From Dermanyssus gallinae (lineage: Eukaryota; Arthropoda; Arachnida; Mesostigmata; Dermanyssidae): a stretch of DNA of 64,000 bases. Location of the stretch: positions 130,001 to 194,000 of the forward strand of contig QVRM01005493.1 in the NCBI GenBank assembly GCA_003439945.1, in the 5' to 3' direction. The notes under the pieces are model-generated. The model saw only the letters and a program-made list of their open reading frames with translations, was not told the origin of the DNA and did no database searches. Every line of letters starts with the position of its first letter. Positions within the stretch are counted from its first letter, which is position 1. Below are positions 43,252 through 55,145 of the stretch, one piece after another. The position numbers and the translations under genes were made by a program.

Positions 43252-44440
43252 TTATTGCGAGGTATTAACGTTTAAGCCAGGTTTGTCCTGTTCTGTTCGC
43301 TTTTTGGTGCGTATAATAGAAGCCACTTTTCCTCTACAAATGACCAAAGACATAATCTGTTTTAAAAACATGGCTTCGCATCGATCACCCGTAACGTCTT
43401 CTCTACGTTTTACGATATCTTTCAGGATGTCCTCTGTACCTGTGCTGATGGGCCCAAGTGTCTTCACAAAGTGGTAGCTTCTTGATAGCTCGAGACACTT
43501 CCTTGTTTTTCAGAATCCGCGCGCTCTGCTACAAAATTAGATTCAACTGCGCTGTGGCATAAATACGACAAGGCCGCCGTGCATGAAACCGTTAGATCCC
43601 ATACAAGGCTTTTCCGTCAGGTCGCAGCTCAAGAAGCTTGTAAGCGTCACGAAGTTTTTGACTCACGTGCTCTCTTAGAGGGCAGGGATCGGGTTGACTC
43701 TTGATTGTGGTATCTGCCATTTTAGTTGCCTTTTTTATTTCAATTTTTGCTTCCTCGCCAATGAAAGAGCCAAATTGATTTAGGAATGCAGCATAGCACA
43801 CTGCAGTTCTCTCCCACAAGTGTCTCTGGTGATCTTGTCGTAAGCTGCAAGACCTTCCATATATTTCAGAGTCTGACATGTTCATAGCATATGGACAAGT
43901 GTCTCTATAGGCACAGAGCCACCTATAAAGTTTTCGGGCTGACCCTCAGCCAAGATTTAACGTCCACGGAACTGTTTTTCACATTGCCTCATAGACGGAC
44001 CCCCATAAATACAAATGTGCAACGGTGGGGTTCGAACCCGCGCACCTATGTGTCTCCTCCGGTTGCGAGGCGGAGACTCAATCCACCACGCCACCGGGCT
44101 CGACGATAAGAGCCACCTGCAGGTGCATACTTACCAGTCGTAAGCGGATCTTAAACAGGGTATTTCGTTTAGCATCGAGAGCGCGTGGAATTCCTTCGGG
44201 CATTACGGAAGAATTTAGGACATCTAGATTACACGAGATTCTCAGAAAGTGCTTCCATGACTGCTTGTATAGCTTGCGCTTGACCTTGAGGGGTACCTCC
44301 GACAGCTACAACCTCGCATTTGGCCGCGTTGAGGGTGAGTGCTCCCGCTTCCTCGAAGTTCAATATAGTCTGCAAATCTCTTGCCACGACATTCGCGGGA
44401 CCTCCCAAGACAGCGTCGTCTAGAGATCAGAGATTAAAAG
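43252..44440 (-). mobile_element. Family C LINE copy split by SINE-1
   Basis: Minus strand, from 44425 down: an RT palm end [20 protein letters not shown] (LDD is the catalytic box) and then ALTLNAAKCEVVAVGGTPQG. A SINE-1 interrupts at 43925-44108. Below it, 43885-43592 encodes AVCYAAFLNQFGSFIGEEAK and PLREHVSQKLRDAYKLLELR, the segment after RT. The knuckle and nuclease-like domain are missing. The frame 43467-43252 then gives the end block VTGDRCEAMFLKQIMSLVIC and RGKVASI, matching STGDNRSSSFFKQRLDLDIQ in the 21.4 kb copy. So the copy has a deletion, frameshifts and a SINE insertion. Confidence 0.7.
43915..44118 (-). mobile_element. SINE-1, full-length copy with 10-bp TSD, inside family C
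   Basis: The unit 43925-44108 matches the 27.9 kb copy over its whole length: head GTCGAGCCCGGTGGCGTGG, B box GGGTTCGAACCCC at about 44027-44040, tail GGGTCAGCCCGAAAAC. The direct repeat AGAGCCACCT stands at 43915-43924 and 44109-44118. Insertion into an already decayed family C copy places SINE-1 activity after that LINE copy landed. Confidence 0.9.
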
Positions 44441-44458
44441 GGCTCTGTAGACTTGAAT

Positions 44459-44478
44459 TATTATTATTATTATTTCTA
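44459..44478. repeat. (ATT)n microsatellite
   Basis: About seven ATT units at the junction of the two family C copies. Confidence 0.85.
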
Positions 44479-44479
44479 A

Positions 44480-45260
44480 TGTTTCCATAGCCATCGGCAC
44501 GAAGTGAAGACTGTTTTCAAGGTCTGCGTATTTGCGTCTCTTTTTCTGTTCGGCGTGGTCTGCTACCCATCCTGTGCTAACAGAGCTATGGCTGAGATAC
44601 GATGGAGCTACTGTGCAAGACACTGTAGCATCCCAGGCCAAGCACTTGCCGTGAGACCATAATCGTACGGTCACGCCGTCAGGTCTCTTGTCGTTGTCTG
44701 GTCCGAGGCCCCGCGGTTCTACTTTTGCTGGCAACCTTGTATTTCTAAGGGCTCTTTTGATGATTTAATTTAACTCCATGTGCCGTGAAATCCTTCCAGA
44801 GCTTCATGGACAGCTTAGTGGGTGTAGACCGTAGGCATCGACCTCATTTCCGCATGCTGCGCAAGGAAAGGGTTTGCAAATTCGAGCTCCTATCCTGATA
44901 GCGGCAGCCATGCGGAAAGTGGTTGGGTTCAGCATGGTGCCTAAATGTGGAGATGGCACGGCTTTACGCCACCTCCACTAGAAATATCTCTGGCGGCTCG
45001 GAAAACCGCCTGTTCACGACGCGTACACAAAGTGCCCTGGATGTCTCTTGCTAGCTTTCTGCTACTATATCCGTCTAGTTTGCGCTGATATAAATGCTCT
45101 TCTAACTGGCCGGGGTCCAATTTTATCCTGATTTCACATTCAGCTTCCATCTTATATTTGTGAATTAGCTGTTGCATATCGTCGCTTACCAACGGTTCTG
45201 ACAGAGATCCGAACTGGTTTAGCGCAGCAGCGTAACGTACGGGAGCCAGGTCTACTGCAC
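44480..45260 (-). mobile_element. Family C LINE, second copy at this locus
   Basis: Minus strand from 45250: YAAALNQFGSLSEPLVSDDM, then LDPGQLEEHLYQRKLDGYSS, the segment after RT, open to 44941. After frameshifts, ICKPFPCAACGNEVDAYGLH and PLSC give the knuckle, and frame 44734-44480 holds [20 protein letters not shown] and [10 protein letters not shown], the PD...D...K core. A (ATT)n tract replaces the end. It is tandem and head-to-tail with the copy at 43.25-44.44 kb but not continuous with it, since the post-RT segment occurs in both. Confidence 0.7.
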
Positions 45261-45306
45261 TCCTTAAGCCAAGTCCACCCTCTTTGATAGGTAAACTTGC
45301 TCTCTT

Positions 45307-45338
45307 TCATTATTATTATTATTATCATTATTATTATA
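45307..45338. repeat. (ATT)n microsatellite
   Basis: ATT units with one ATC interruption. Confidence 0.85.
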
Positions 45339-45469
45339 AGATCCCCAACCGCGCGTGAAGTCTATAATAAGGCGGCTCGCAAAGAGCCACCTTACTAGTC
45401 TCGTATTCAATCGCGACACTGCGGCCGTATCTCTAATTGTACAGCATCTGCTTTCACTGGAGCAACACA

Positions 45470-46665
45470 ACATATATTTGCTATTCGAGTTGAAGGAAGT
45501 GTGCCAGGTCCTACGGTTATTCGCGAAGAGAAAGAGCTTAGGGCCCGATTAGGATCCTAAGCGTCACATTGAAAAACATTCTGCGAGTTGGTTATTCGGC
45601 GATTGAGCACGTAGCTAAAAGGGTTTTTTTTTACTGGAACAATTCGGCTTTAGAAGAAGCCGAGGCGCTCCTGATGCACTCCACGTTCTCTAGCCCCTCG
45701 CCATTTGTTGGTTGAAGGATTCCAACGAGCAGAAGTGGATGGCTCTCTCCTGAGTGTAATGGCAAGTTTCTCTGATGATGACACGTTGTTGGAAAACGGT
45801 AAGCATGGTGTGTTGGAGATTACGCAAAATGTGGGAACTCTGAAAGGAGACCCGCTAAGCTGTGTCTCGTTTACTCTTCTACTTGTTGACCTTGTCAGTT
45901 ACGTCCAACAGGAATTGCAAAAAGTCGCGGCGGCGATGTATGCCGATGATATCGTGGTCGCCCATCGCTGACTAGGTGCCATGAAGCGCATTACCCATTC
46001 GACTGAGGGGTTCCTTGTCTCGAAGGAGCTTAAGATAAAAACCAAGAAGTCCAAAGGCATGAAATTTAGGCGTGAAGGTCGATTCGCTGTCGGAAACGTT
46101 ATACGTCGCTGCGGTCAACCATCGGAGTTTGTTGATTCTAACCAGTATCTTGGCCTTTGAGTTCATTACACAGGAACGACGTTTACGGCGCATATAAATG
46201 AAACAATTCGGAAGGCACTTGTCTCTCTTTACGGGGAAGTAGGCAATGTCCAAAGGCTGTCTCTTTTAGCAATAAAGCTTTTTATGCTTAATATTGTTCC
46301 GGGGTTAGTTTTGACAGGGTGCGGAACCACCTCACGCTGGCAGCTTGAAAGGTGCATTTAGTGCCTGGCACATTTGGTCTGATCCTGCATGTGACAGTCG
46401 CCGCGAGGACACCAGGGACGTAGTGCATGGTTATAACTACCTGATGTGTTTGAACGCCGCCTTTCGCGAGCAATGTGAGTTGTGCGCCTGTCGGTTCTGC
46501 CTGCTGAGGTGTGCCAAGTATCATGCAGTAGAATTCACAGTTCTGGATCAAAAATAGTTGCACTATTTCTCTCGCCTTAAGTGTGAAGAAGATAAAGCAT
46601 TATGAAGAAACCTTTATGAGCTGTTTAGTATACTCAATTTGAGTGAAATAAATATAATTGAATAT
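45470..46665 (+). mobile_element. Family B LINE, longest copy
   Basis: It starts with a segment typical of the region before the RT fingers, LKEVCQVLRLFAKRKSLGPD. It keeps QFGF, and frame 45705-45971 holds SLLSVMASFSDDDTLLENGK, GTLKGDPLSC (motif B with Pro-Gln replaced by Leu-Lys) and the catalytic MYADDIVVAHR, then a stop. The thumb follows in other frames (TKKSKGMKFRREGRF, SNQYLGL). The Cys-rich 3' peptide is at 46345-46557. The end TGAGTGAAATAAATAT at about 46641-46656 is shared with the 10.7 kb copy. Motif B damage, stops and frameshifts make it inactive. Confidence 0.75.
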
Positions 46666-46669
46666 ACTG

Positions 46670-48560
46670 AATATAACGTGGGAACGCCGTCTCCGTTTTA
46701 GGCGGATCCAGCCTTCGCTTGGTCATAAGGAAACGGCAACGTGGTAGTTACTACTGGCAAGCCCGCACATTACTTTGCATGGGTCTTCTTTGGGCACATT
46801 GGCCATGCCAATCCTTCGGTACACGTGTCATATATATATAAGCGATTCAGTTATAAGAAGATATATATTTACACACCCCTTGGCAGGGAAGCTTTATTAA
46901 GAATTATCAAAACTATATTTGTATGCATCTAAGAGCTTTAAAGACCAGTACAATGCAAAGTACAAGATCAGCCATACAATTTAACTTTTGTGCCATAGGG
47001 AATTCTTCCGTGCAATAGAAAATACGGAGAAGAATAAGTGATCCCTTGTGCTCACATTGGAGTGGAGTCCGGATAGTTGAATCCCTTTGGTCATGGTTGT
47101 TAAGGCATTATGCTTTCTTACACATCGCCGAAAATACATGTTAAGGACTGTAAGTCATTTTTGTTTTTTAAGTGTCATTTCCGCGTATATATACAGGGTC
47201 ATTCATATTGTTGTGCACGCATTTTGAGGTTTGATAGAACTCGGCAAGAAAATAAGTTTTCCCTATGGAGGGAAGACGTGGAAACGTCTTGTTTAGGAGA
47301 GAGAGTGAAGTTTATAAAAGTAGTTTTTCTGCCTTTTTTTCTTACATAGTTGTGCGAAATCTCTGTTTGCGGGAGAACCAGTCAACGCATGAAGAAACCG
47401 ATTACACGGCGTGTTCGGAGGAAAATTCTGCACAGCAGGAAGACACTTCGCTAGCTTGCGTAGCAAAAAGCTAATACCCAGATTAAGGAAAGTCATGCGA
47501 TTTTTTGATAGGCTGGTAGAACCGTATATGTGTTACATACAGATAGTTTAACGAATTAATATGGGTTGCCCCAGCTGGTAACTCGCATTACCGCTTTCTA
47601 CCCTCAGTTGGAGACTCAGGACTGTTTTGATTTCGCGACCACGTTGGCTTTAGCCCGTGTGCTTCCCATTGTTCGCTCACGATACAATTTCTTCTGCCAG
47701 ATCCACCCTTGTGCATCGTCAGAAAGTCAATGACAACTCTCACATTCTCCGAAGTTCAATTGCGTCCTAAATTTAGCGCATTGTAATAAAATGTGCCCAT
47801 CAACTCATATACCATCGGCAAGCCCAGCACTTAGTGAAACCCAGCGGTTTTTTCAGCAGGAAGTTGAGCTACAATCTCTCTCTCTCTCTATCTCTCTCTA
47901 CAGCGGTGTTGTACCGAGTTCCGCTCGAGAGGAAACGGGATAATCCGCGCAAAAGAATGCCACTGAAATGGCCACAGCATGGTCGGGCCCGCGGACCGTT
48001 CTACGACTATGCAGTGCCGTGATAAGAGGGCATCTAACGGTCGGCAAATAAATGAAATTCCATCGAAGAAACCGGAATTTGTCTCACGGAGTAATAGCAC
48101 GTCGCGTATACAACATGCTGGGATCTCCCAGAAAGCCCGCTTTACCGGCAGACCGCCACCAGGTTTACGTCATTACTACTACTACCACTACTACACTGTC
48201 AATCAATCTTGGCGTGGCCAAATAAGAAACACTGTGTCGGCATTTTGTGAGTTCGCACTTTTCCCTCATTTTTCCGCCTGTCCAGCAACACCGTTGTTGC
48301 TCGAAGGCAAAATAAGCAGTGTTGGTTAGATGACTCATTGCGCTCTTTGGTCGTTTACGGTGCCGTAACATAGGAGTAAAATGAAAGTGTACTTCTGGAA
48401 AGCCAAGCTACGACCAATGTCGGACGAATCAAACGACGATCATCAGCAGAACAATAACAATAATCAATTATTTCTTTTGGTCACTCTATTAATAGTCACA
48501 ATCTCAAATTCTATTACTTTCGTCACTTATTGGTCAAAATCCCCAAATTCTCCTATAAGC
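46670..48560. other. No recognisable gene
   Basis: Short frames only. A (CT)n tract lies at 47875-47901. ACAGGGTCATTCATATTGTT at 47201-47220 resembles the terminal bases of some DNA transposons but no partner end was found. Confidence 0.4.
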
Positions 48561-48564
48561 CATC

Positions 48565-49200
48565 CGTTGCGCTTCTGCTGCTGTTGCTGCTGTTTTTGTT
48601 TTCCCTTTATTTCTAGCTTTGTTATACATACATAAATTGTTACTGGGTCGTCGGTGTTGATTTATGTGATGAATGATGAGGTGTGTTGTGTGCACTATGT
48701 AGTTTATATTGATGTTGACAAACATTTTTGTTGTTGTTTCTTTTTTCTGGCTATTAATATGACTGTTATTGCTCGATTGTTGAAATTGTCGTTGTTGTTG
48801 TTGTCGTTGTCGCTGTTGCTAGTGGAATTGCTGCTAATCTTGTTATTTTTGTCGCTACTGCTGTCGTTTTGGCTAATTTTGTTGTTGTTCTTGTCGTTGT
48901 TGTTTCGTGTGGCTGCTGTTTCTAATGCCGGTATGTTTGCCATTACCGGCTTGTTATTGCTGTTGTCGCTGTTTCGCCCCTCCGTTTATCTTTGGCTGTG
49001 TTGTTTTTGTTAGAAATGATGGTTGTTATTGTGTCGTCGGTTGTTGGTGTTGATTATTATTACTAGAGTTGATGATGTCATTATGGATGACGCGTTTTCT
49101 AATGGTGTTGATGAACGTTACACTGCGACTGCTGCTGTTGTTGTTGTTGTTGTCGCTGTTGTCGTTGTTGTCGTCATCGCCGTCATTGTCGTTGCTGTAC
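48565..49200 (+). repeat. (TTG/TCG/CTG)n triplet region
   Basis: TTG, TTGTCG and CTGTTG units dominate the plus strand at 48575-48600, 48725-49020 and 49115-49195. Hydrophobic Leu/Val open frames arise from it. Confidence 0.9.
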
Positions 49201-49218
49201 TAGAATGATCGTGGCAAT

Positions 49219-49219
49219 G

Positions 49220-49267
<48 letters not shown>
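49219..49267. repeat. (TA)n microsatellite
   Basis: About 24 TA units. Confidence 0.95.
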
Positions 49268-49270
<3 letters not shown>

Positions 49271-49369
49271 CTGCAATTATGCGGTTGTTTTTGAGGTGGC
49301 TGTTGTCGGCGGCCGCAGTGTGATGGCGGGCGATGCCGTTGCAACTACTTCTGCCCTCGTCTGGGGAAG

Positions 49370-49890
49370 GCTGCTGCTGCTGCTGCTGTTGACGACGACG
49401 ACGACAACAACAACAACAACGATGCCCCTCATTTCCACCTCTCTCTCTCCCCCGTTTCTCTCTTGCTGTTCCTTCTTCTTTCTTCTGGCTATAGGACGTT
49501 GTCGTCGGCGTACATGTTTATCTGTCGATATGGACGTACGTGGCTGTGCGTATCTATCTGTATTTGGTCGTGGTGTGTGTGTGTGTGTGACTGGTCCTCT
49601 GACTGCGTACAACTGCATGCGTTCGTCGATTCGTGATTCTGGAGCTGTAGACGTCTGGATAGACGAATGTCTGTATGTATCTATGTATGTATGTCTATCT
49701 GTCTGTATGTCTGTTTGTGTGTATATACGTTGTGTGCTGGATGTACTGTGTCTGTTTCTGTGTGTGTGTGTGTGTCTGTGTGTTTATGTGCGAATGTGTG
49801 TGTTCTTGTATGTTTGGCTGTGTTCTTGTATGTGTGTCTGTGTTCTTGTATGTGTGTGTGTGTGTGTGTGTTTGTGTGAGTGTCTCGCTC
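49370..49890 (+). repeat. (CTG)n, (GAC)n, (CAA)n and (TG)n/(TGTA)n tracts
   Basis: CTG then GAC then CAA at 49370-49420, then TG-rich sequence with TGTATGTA and TCTGTCTG at 49575-49880. A 222-codon frame (49296-49964) runs through them as poly-Leu, poly-Thr and Cys-Val repeats and is not credible as a gene. Confidence 0.9.
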
Positions 49891-50084
49891 AAGAGAAGGG
49901 CCAAAAGCCGGGTTCAGGGGCGTTCAGCAAATCTGTCCGTCCGTGCGTCCGCCTGTCGATCTAGGATTTTTTCGATGGCGCCAACGACTTCGCGCGCACA
50001 CAGCCACTGCCGCCACACGCAGATAGGAAGGCACCTACACAAACACACACGCCAGTCACAGCCGCAGACGGCAGGCAGACACTA

Positions 50085-50545
50085 CGACACAACAACAACA
50101 ACATTAACAACAACAACAACAACGACGACGACGACCTGAGAGCACCAAAAACGGTAACAACAACGTCGGCAATGACGACGACGACGAAGTCGACAATAAC
50201 AAAAACATCGACAACAACAAGAATTATAACAAAAAATATCGACAACCACAACAAAAACTATAACAACATCGACGACGACGACAACGACGACAACAACAAC
50301 ATCGACTACATCGTCAATGAAAACAACAACATTGACAATAGCAACAACATCAACATTGACAACAACAATAACAAAAACAACAACAATATCGACAACAACG
50401 GCAACAACGACGACGACGACAACGTGAATAATAACAACAAAAACAATAATATTAACCACAGCATTGCCAATAACAACAATATCGACATTGACAGCAACAA
50501 CAACAATAACAACAAAAAAACCAACAACACATCACCACTATAACA
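50085..50545 (+). repeat. (CAA/GAC)n triplet tract, 460 bp
   Basis: A long array of AAC/ACA/GAC triplets on the plus strand with ATCGAC and ATTGAC interruptions every 15-40 bp. It is the longest triplet array in the window. Confidence 0.95.
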
Positions 50546-50959
50546 ATGAGAGCAACAGTAATAATACGTACCCACACACTTGAGACGACATTAACAACAA
50601 CGCAGCATTACTAATTGCAACAAACAACCAAAGCAAAATTGAACATTATAAGAACAAAGCATTACCATTAGCAGTGCTCTCTACCCGTAACAAAGTCCGT
50701 AATGTTCAGAGTAGTAACTTGCGATGAAAACGGCAGCTATACGTACGAACAGCAGCAACACTGCTAACCAATATGTAAAGCGCAAAAACTTTTTGCAGTG
50801 CTAACATCAGCAGCAATTAGAGCGACATTAAGCAGCATTAGCTTTCATTACGGCGACAAAGACTGCAGGAAGCACATGGAACCAACAGCAGGATCAAATC
50901 GTACTGACAAACCAGCTAACCAATGCAAATGCAATCAACTAATAATAATATCGGGCCGA

Positions 50960-51745
50960 GAAGGTACACGAATCTTCGCTTACTGAGCTGCTTGAAGAAT
51001 GCGGTGACGACCAGGATAGGGCGCGACTTCTTGCCGTTGCTCGCCCAGGAGCGAGCGACTGGCTACACGCACTCCCCGCTGACTCATTGGGAACCCGCCG
51101 TGACGACCAATCCAGCCTGAGACTAGGAGCTGATTTGGTAGAGCCACACAGATGCACTTGTGGCGAGCCTGTCGGACGCCTGGCCATCCACGGCCTGTCT
51201 TGCGCTCACTCGGCGGGCCGGCGCCCACGTCACACCGCTCTGAATGACATTCTTGCAAGGCCGTTGCGAAAGGCCGGAATCCCTTGCGTCCTGGAACCGC
51301 CTGGTCTTTCTAGAGACGATGGCAAGCGGCCCGCAGGATTGACTTTGATACCTTTCTACAAGGGTCGTTCCCTGGTGTGGGATGCGACGGTGACCGACTC
51401 CCTGACCCCCTCCCTTGTCGGTCCCGGCGCTTCTCGCCCAGGAACTGCCGCTTTCCGCGCCGAGACATCAAAGATAAGAAAGTATACAAACTTAGGCCGG
51501 GCGTACCACTTTTCACCCTTCGCATTCGAGACGCTGGGTGGCCTGGGCCCCTCTCGACAACGCTAATTTCCCAGGTTGGCGACGCTTTACAGCAGGCTAC
51601 GATGGACAAGAGGGCGGGCACTTTCTTCTGCCAAAGGCTTTCCCTAAAGATTTAGAGAGGTAACGCGATTTCGGTGCTCGGAACTATGAAAGACTGGATG
51701 AACCCGCGTCTACGCGTCAGGGGTCGGGCAAGACTCCCACTTGGA
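50960..51745 (+). mobile_element. Family C LINE, C-terminal region
   Basis: It starts with DRARLLAVARPGASDWLHAL, then LRLGADLVEPHRCTCGEPVG and a knuckle ending HGLSCAHSAGRRPRHTALND, then CVLEPPGLSRDDGKR. In the nuclease-like core RPDG is RPAG (PD Asp lost), while LVWDATVTDSLTPS and TSKIRKYTNL remain. A frameshift near 51540 is followed by TFFCQRLSLKI, a stop, and ISVLGTMKDWMNP. Its 3' end after the core also appears at 61.57-61.70 kb. Confidence 0.75.
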
Positions 51746-52199
51746 CACGAGTGATAGATGAGGAGTGAACCATCGGCGCCGTGGATTTAAACATTCACAT
51801 GTATATAAAATTTCTAAAAAAATGGCAATAGTACTAGCCGTTTTCGAAAATAAATGGACCAAACGAGATTATAATAATAATATTATATGGGGGGGGGAGG
51901 GTAATGCACCCCAGTTTTTCTATTGAGACATTTGTCAAAAACAAGAATAAATAATACCGTGTTAAATAGTGATACAAGGCAAGAGCATCCCGGCAGTGTC
52001 AACAACTGTCGACAGTTACCTCTAGCTGCAACAAACAGCAACGAGATGCGAGTCTAGACCTAAACAGTAGCCGCGTAAGCCGTCACTACCTCGGCCAGAG
52101 TTGAAGTACACAGCAGACCAAGGAGCGGAGAAGGACAAGGGTAGACGAAATCGGCGACAGAGGTAATAGGCTGTGCGAGCAGTATTGAGGAGCTGCTTC

Positions 52200-52296
52200 A
52201 GAGAGCTAGAACGAGGTGCTACTACAGAGAACTAGGACGAGGTACTGCTACAGAGAGCTAGGATGATGTGCTGCTACAGAGAGCTGAGAAGGTGCC
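52200..52296 (+). repeat. 26-bp minisatellite, about 3.7 units
   Basis: Units start at 52200, 52226, 52252 and 52278 with the consensus AGAGAGCTAGGACGAGGTGC plus TGCTAC. Confidence 0.9.
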
Positions 52297-52984
52297 ACAA
52301 CTGCGCTGTAAACTGCCACAGTGTGACAGCAATCTGATGCTGTTACACACGGATAGCAATCTCGTATTGCCAAGTGCCGAGGGTACCAAGTGCCAGTACG
52401 GGCAGAAACGATCTGCCATAGAGCTTCCAATGGTAATCGACTAGACGTGCTCTCTCTCTCTCTCTGTGCTCTCATTCGATCTGAAGGGAATCAGTCGCCT
52501 AGTGTTCAGTGAGTGAGTGCTCGTTGTGTTTAAATCTCGTCGTACAATGAACGCGCGCATTTCTTCCCGTAATAGGCTAGATGAGGTTCCCCCGAATGAC
52601 ATGTTGGTGATCAATGTTTAACTTTCTACAAAGGGCCCGCCCACGTTAGAGTTCTAGAGATTAGCTCCTAGCGCGCACGAGGTTTGACTCGATGGACCAC
52701 GTACACCGCTTGCGTTCCTAAACGTCATTCTGAAACCATCTACTATTATAGATAGACAACGTCTCTGCTCGTCACGTTTTTGACACCCAAACGAACAGTT
52801 TAGATAGCTCTGTCTCTCGGTGTGACTGGCAAAGCCGTCACGCGCGCAGAGCACACAAGACATCCTCTATTGCTTGTCGCATGGCACCAAACAGATACAT
52901 CGTGATCGGGTCCAGCGTCACCTATAGCATGACCTGCCATCATCAATAGTCGGGTCTAACGCAGTCGTTAGGTTGGCCCTCATT

Positions 52985-52996
52985 CCCCCCCCCCCC
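52985..52996 (+). repeat. C12 homopolymer
   Basis: Twelve consecutive C. Confidence 0.95.
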
Positions 52997-53199
52997 GTTG
53001 CAACGAGTTGCAATGAACATCGGGAGTTCTGATCTATGATGCTACCAAGCAGACACTCGCCAATCTACGCCAGCTTGTCGAAATACGCACACGCATTGAC
53101 ACGAAAATCAGTTTATACAAGTCATATTTGTGAGTTGTCTGCGTTGATTTGACCGAGCAATCACGTCAATGACCGCTGTGACCGCAGAGAGACACGTGC

Positions 53200-53262
53200 C
53201 AGGCGGACAGTTCGAACCCAGAGCACTCGGAGGCAAAACACATCGCTAGCCAACGACGACGA
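53200..53262 (-). mobile_element. tRNA-like SINE head candidate
   Basis: On the minus strand TTGGCTAGCGATG (A-box-like, about 53243-53255) is followed about 30 bases later by TGGGTTCGAAC (B box, 53210-53220). The stems do not fold as a full tRNA by eye, and the tail differs from SINE-1 and SINE-2. A decayed tRNA is the other option. Confidence 0.3.
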
Positions 53263-53614
53263 CACGGTTGTACTGGGTGTCGCGTGCGTTTCGTTCGTTA
53301 AGCGCTTGCCGACCGATCAGCTCAAAGGTATCCAAAATTGGAATTAAGACCATCGAAGAGTGGAGTGGAGACAATTTGCTCATGATCACGATGTTCAAGG
53401 CAAATCGCACTCACTCGCAGCTAAATGTGTGGAAAAAGCGTATACTATGTATGCTAACTTCTAACACGTCTCAGTCGGCCGTAACGCGCGCGCGCTCCGT
53501 ACGACGGAAACGCAGGCGATGTTCTGACGTGAGCCATAGTCGATAGTCGGCGGGACGGACAACGCCCTCAGGCGCGCGGTCGCGTCGTTCAGAGTTGATT
53601 GCCCCAACTTCGGC

Positions 53615-54030
53615 GGCGGCGGCGGCGACTTCAGGGAGAGTGAACGCAGGTAAACAAGTACGCATCAGAGGCGGGCGCGCCCCACAACAAAATAGACCGA
53701 CCACCAGTCAACAGACAGTCAAAACAAAAACACAAGGGAACCGTTGCAGCTTACGACGTTTGCGGCCGCCGGGCCGATGTTTATCTGTCGTCGTCGTTGT
53801 TGTTGTTGCTGCTGCTGCATGTTTTGTTGTTGTTGCTGCTGCATAAGTAACATTTCAAATTTATATCAATGACAACATTTGTCATTTGTTGTCAGTTGTA
53901 GCAGCTGTTGTTTTTGCTTCTGATAGTGTGACTCCAACCGTTAACGCTCCTACTGTTGTTTTTGAGATTGTTTTTTGACATTGTTGTTGCTGCTGCTGCT
54001 GTTGTTGCTGTTGTTGTTTTTGTTGTTGCC
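53615..54030 (+). repeat. (CGG), (TTG/CTG)n triplet tracts
   Basis: CGG repeats at 53613-53628, TCG/TTG/CTG at 53788-53843, and TTG/CTG at 53935-54028. Confidence 0.9.
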
Positions 54031-55116
54031 CTTCTGACCGTCTGACTAACGCTGTGCACCCAGTGTACTTAACTCAGTGCTAACCTATACAACTAAATAA
54101 GGCGTACGTTATACCCCGCTTTCGACCTGGGAGGACCTGTTCTATCTAGCCCCAATGGCGATCTGGTTTGTATAGAAAGTGAACGCTGATTTCTGAGAGA
54201 CAGATCGAGTAGTAAATAGCTAAAGACTAATACGGTCTTCGATACACATCTGCTTGGCATGAAATCTGCAAGCATTTACGCCGTTGCTTAACCTACTCGA
54301 GTACCAATTATTGGTCCTAATCACTTTTCAGCACCATTAGGGTGGTTTGTCATAAGACTGACAGATAGCAGGAGTATGGGAAAATGTGAAAGTTGATCAT
54401 GGAAGTCCACGACACCTTTTCGCTCACTTTTCCATCACTATTGCTGCTTAAGCAATAAAGTTTTACGACACAGTAAAGACAACGCATGGATGAAGAACAA
54501 ACATGAACTACGCAATGTGGCCGACTGTCCAGTCGAGAGAGAGATAGCTAATTAATCCAGGGCACATTAGGACATGTTTTTCTATTCGATCAAATTGGTC
54601 TTACCTGACGGAAGTCAAGTTAATTTCTCAGATTTTAATAGATCTAGTTGCCCTCCGTTAGACTGTTTTTCCGAGAAGATAATACAAGTTGATTTTGTTC
54701 AATGTTGACCCAGCAAACCTAACGGAACGCTTACTCACATAACACGAACATCCCTTTACTATCGCATAGAGCCGTAAGTATGCAATGTGTTGTAATGTGT
54801 TTAATAAAGGCGCAACCGCAACAAAAAACTCCTCGACCGAACATCTCAGGCAGGAATGGTGGATACGAGTAAAGTTAACGTATGTAGACCTTAGGCTCAT
54901 TTTTGGCCAACAGTGAAAATAGTGCTTACAGGTTAACATGACGCCTTTACTAGCTATATGATAACCGGCAACTCAAATCAGCATTCACACTGGTACCGAC
55001 TCTCAGATCACACGATAGATAAGATGTAGGTAGAGTGATTCAATATCCTGTGTGGTCAAGCTCGAAAGCTCCATACTTTAGCACAACTCAATGAAATGTA
55101 ATAACGGTTATGTAGA

Positions 55117-55145
55117 GTAGCATACCGTTATACATGGTATGCTAC
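55117..55145. repeat. 10-bp perfect stem, 9-base loop
   Basis: GTAGCATACC (55117-55126) and its complement (55136-55145). Confidence 0.8.

Noticed and set aside
47195..47300. ACAGGGTCATTCATATTG as a DNA transposon terminus
   Set aside because: No inverted partner or transposase could be found in the following kilobase.
49296..49964. 222-codon plus-strand open frame
   Set aside because: It consists of poly-Leu, poly-Thr and Cys-Val runs from CTG, GAC/CAA and TG repeats. It lacks any non-repetitive conserved block.
50082..50543. Asn/Ile-rich and Val-rich frames on both strands
   Set aside because: Direct products of the CAA/GAC triplet array.
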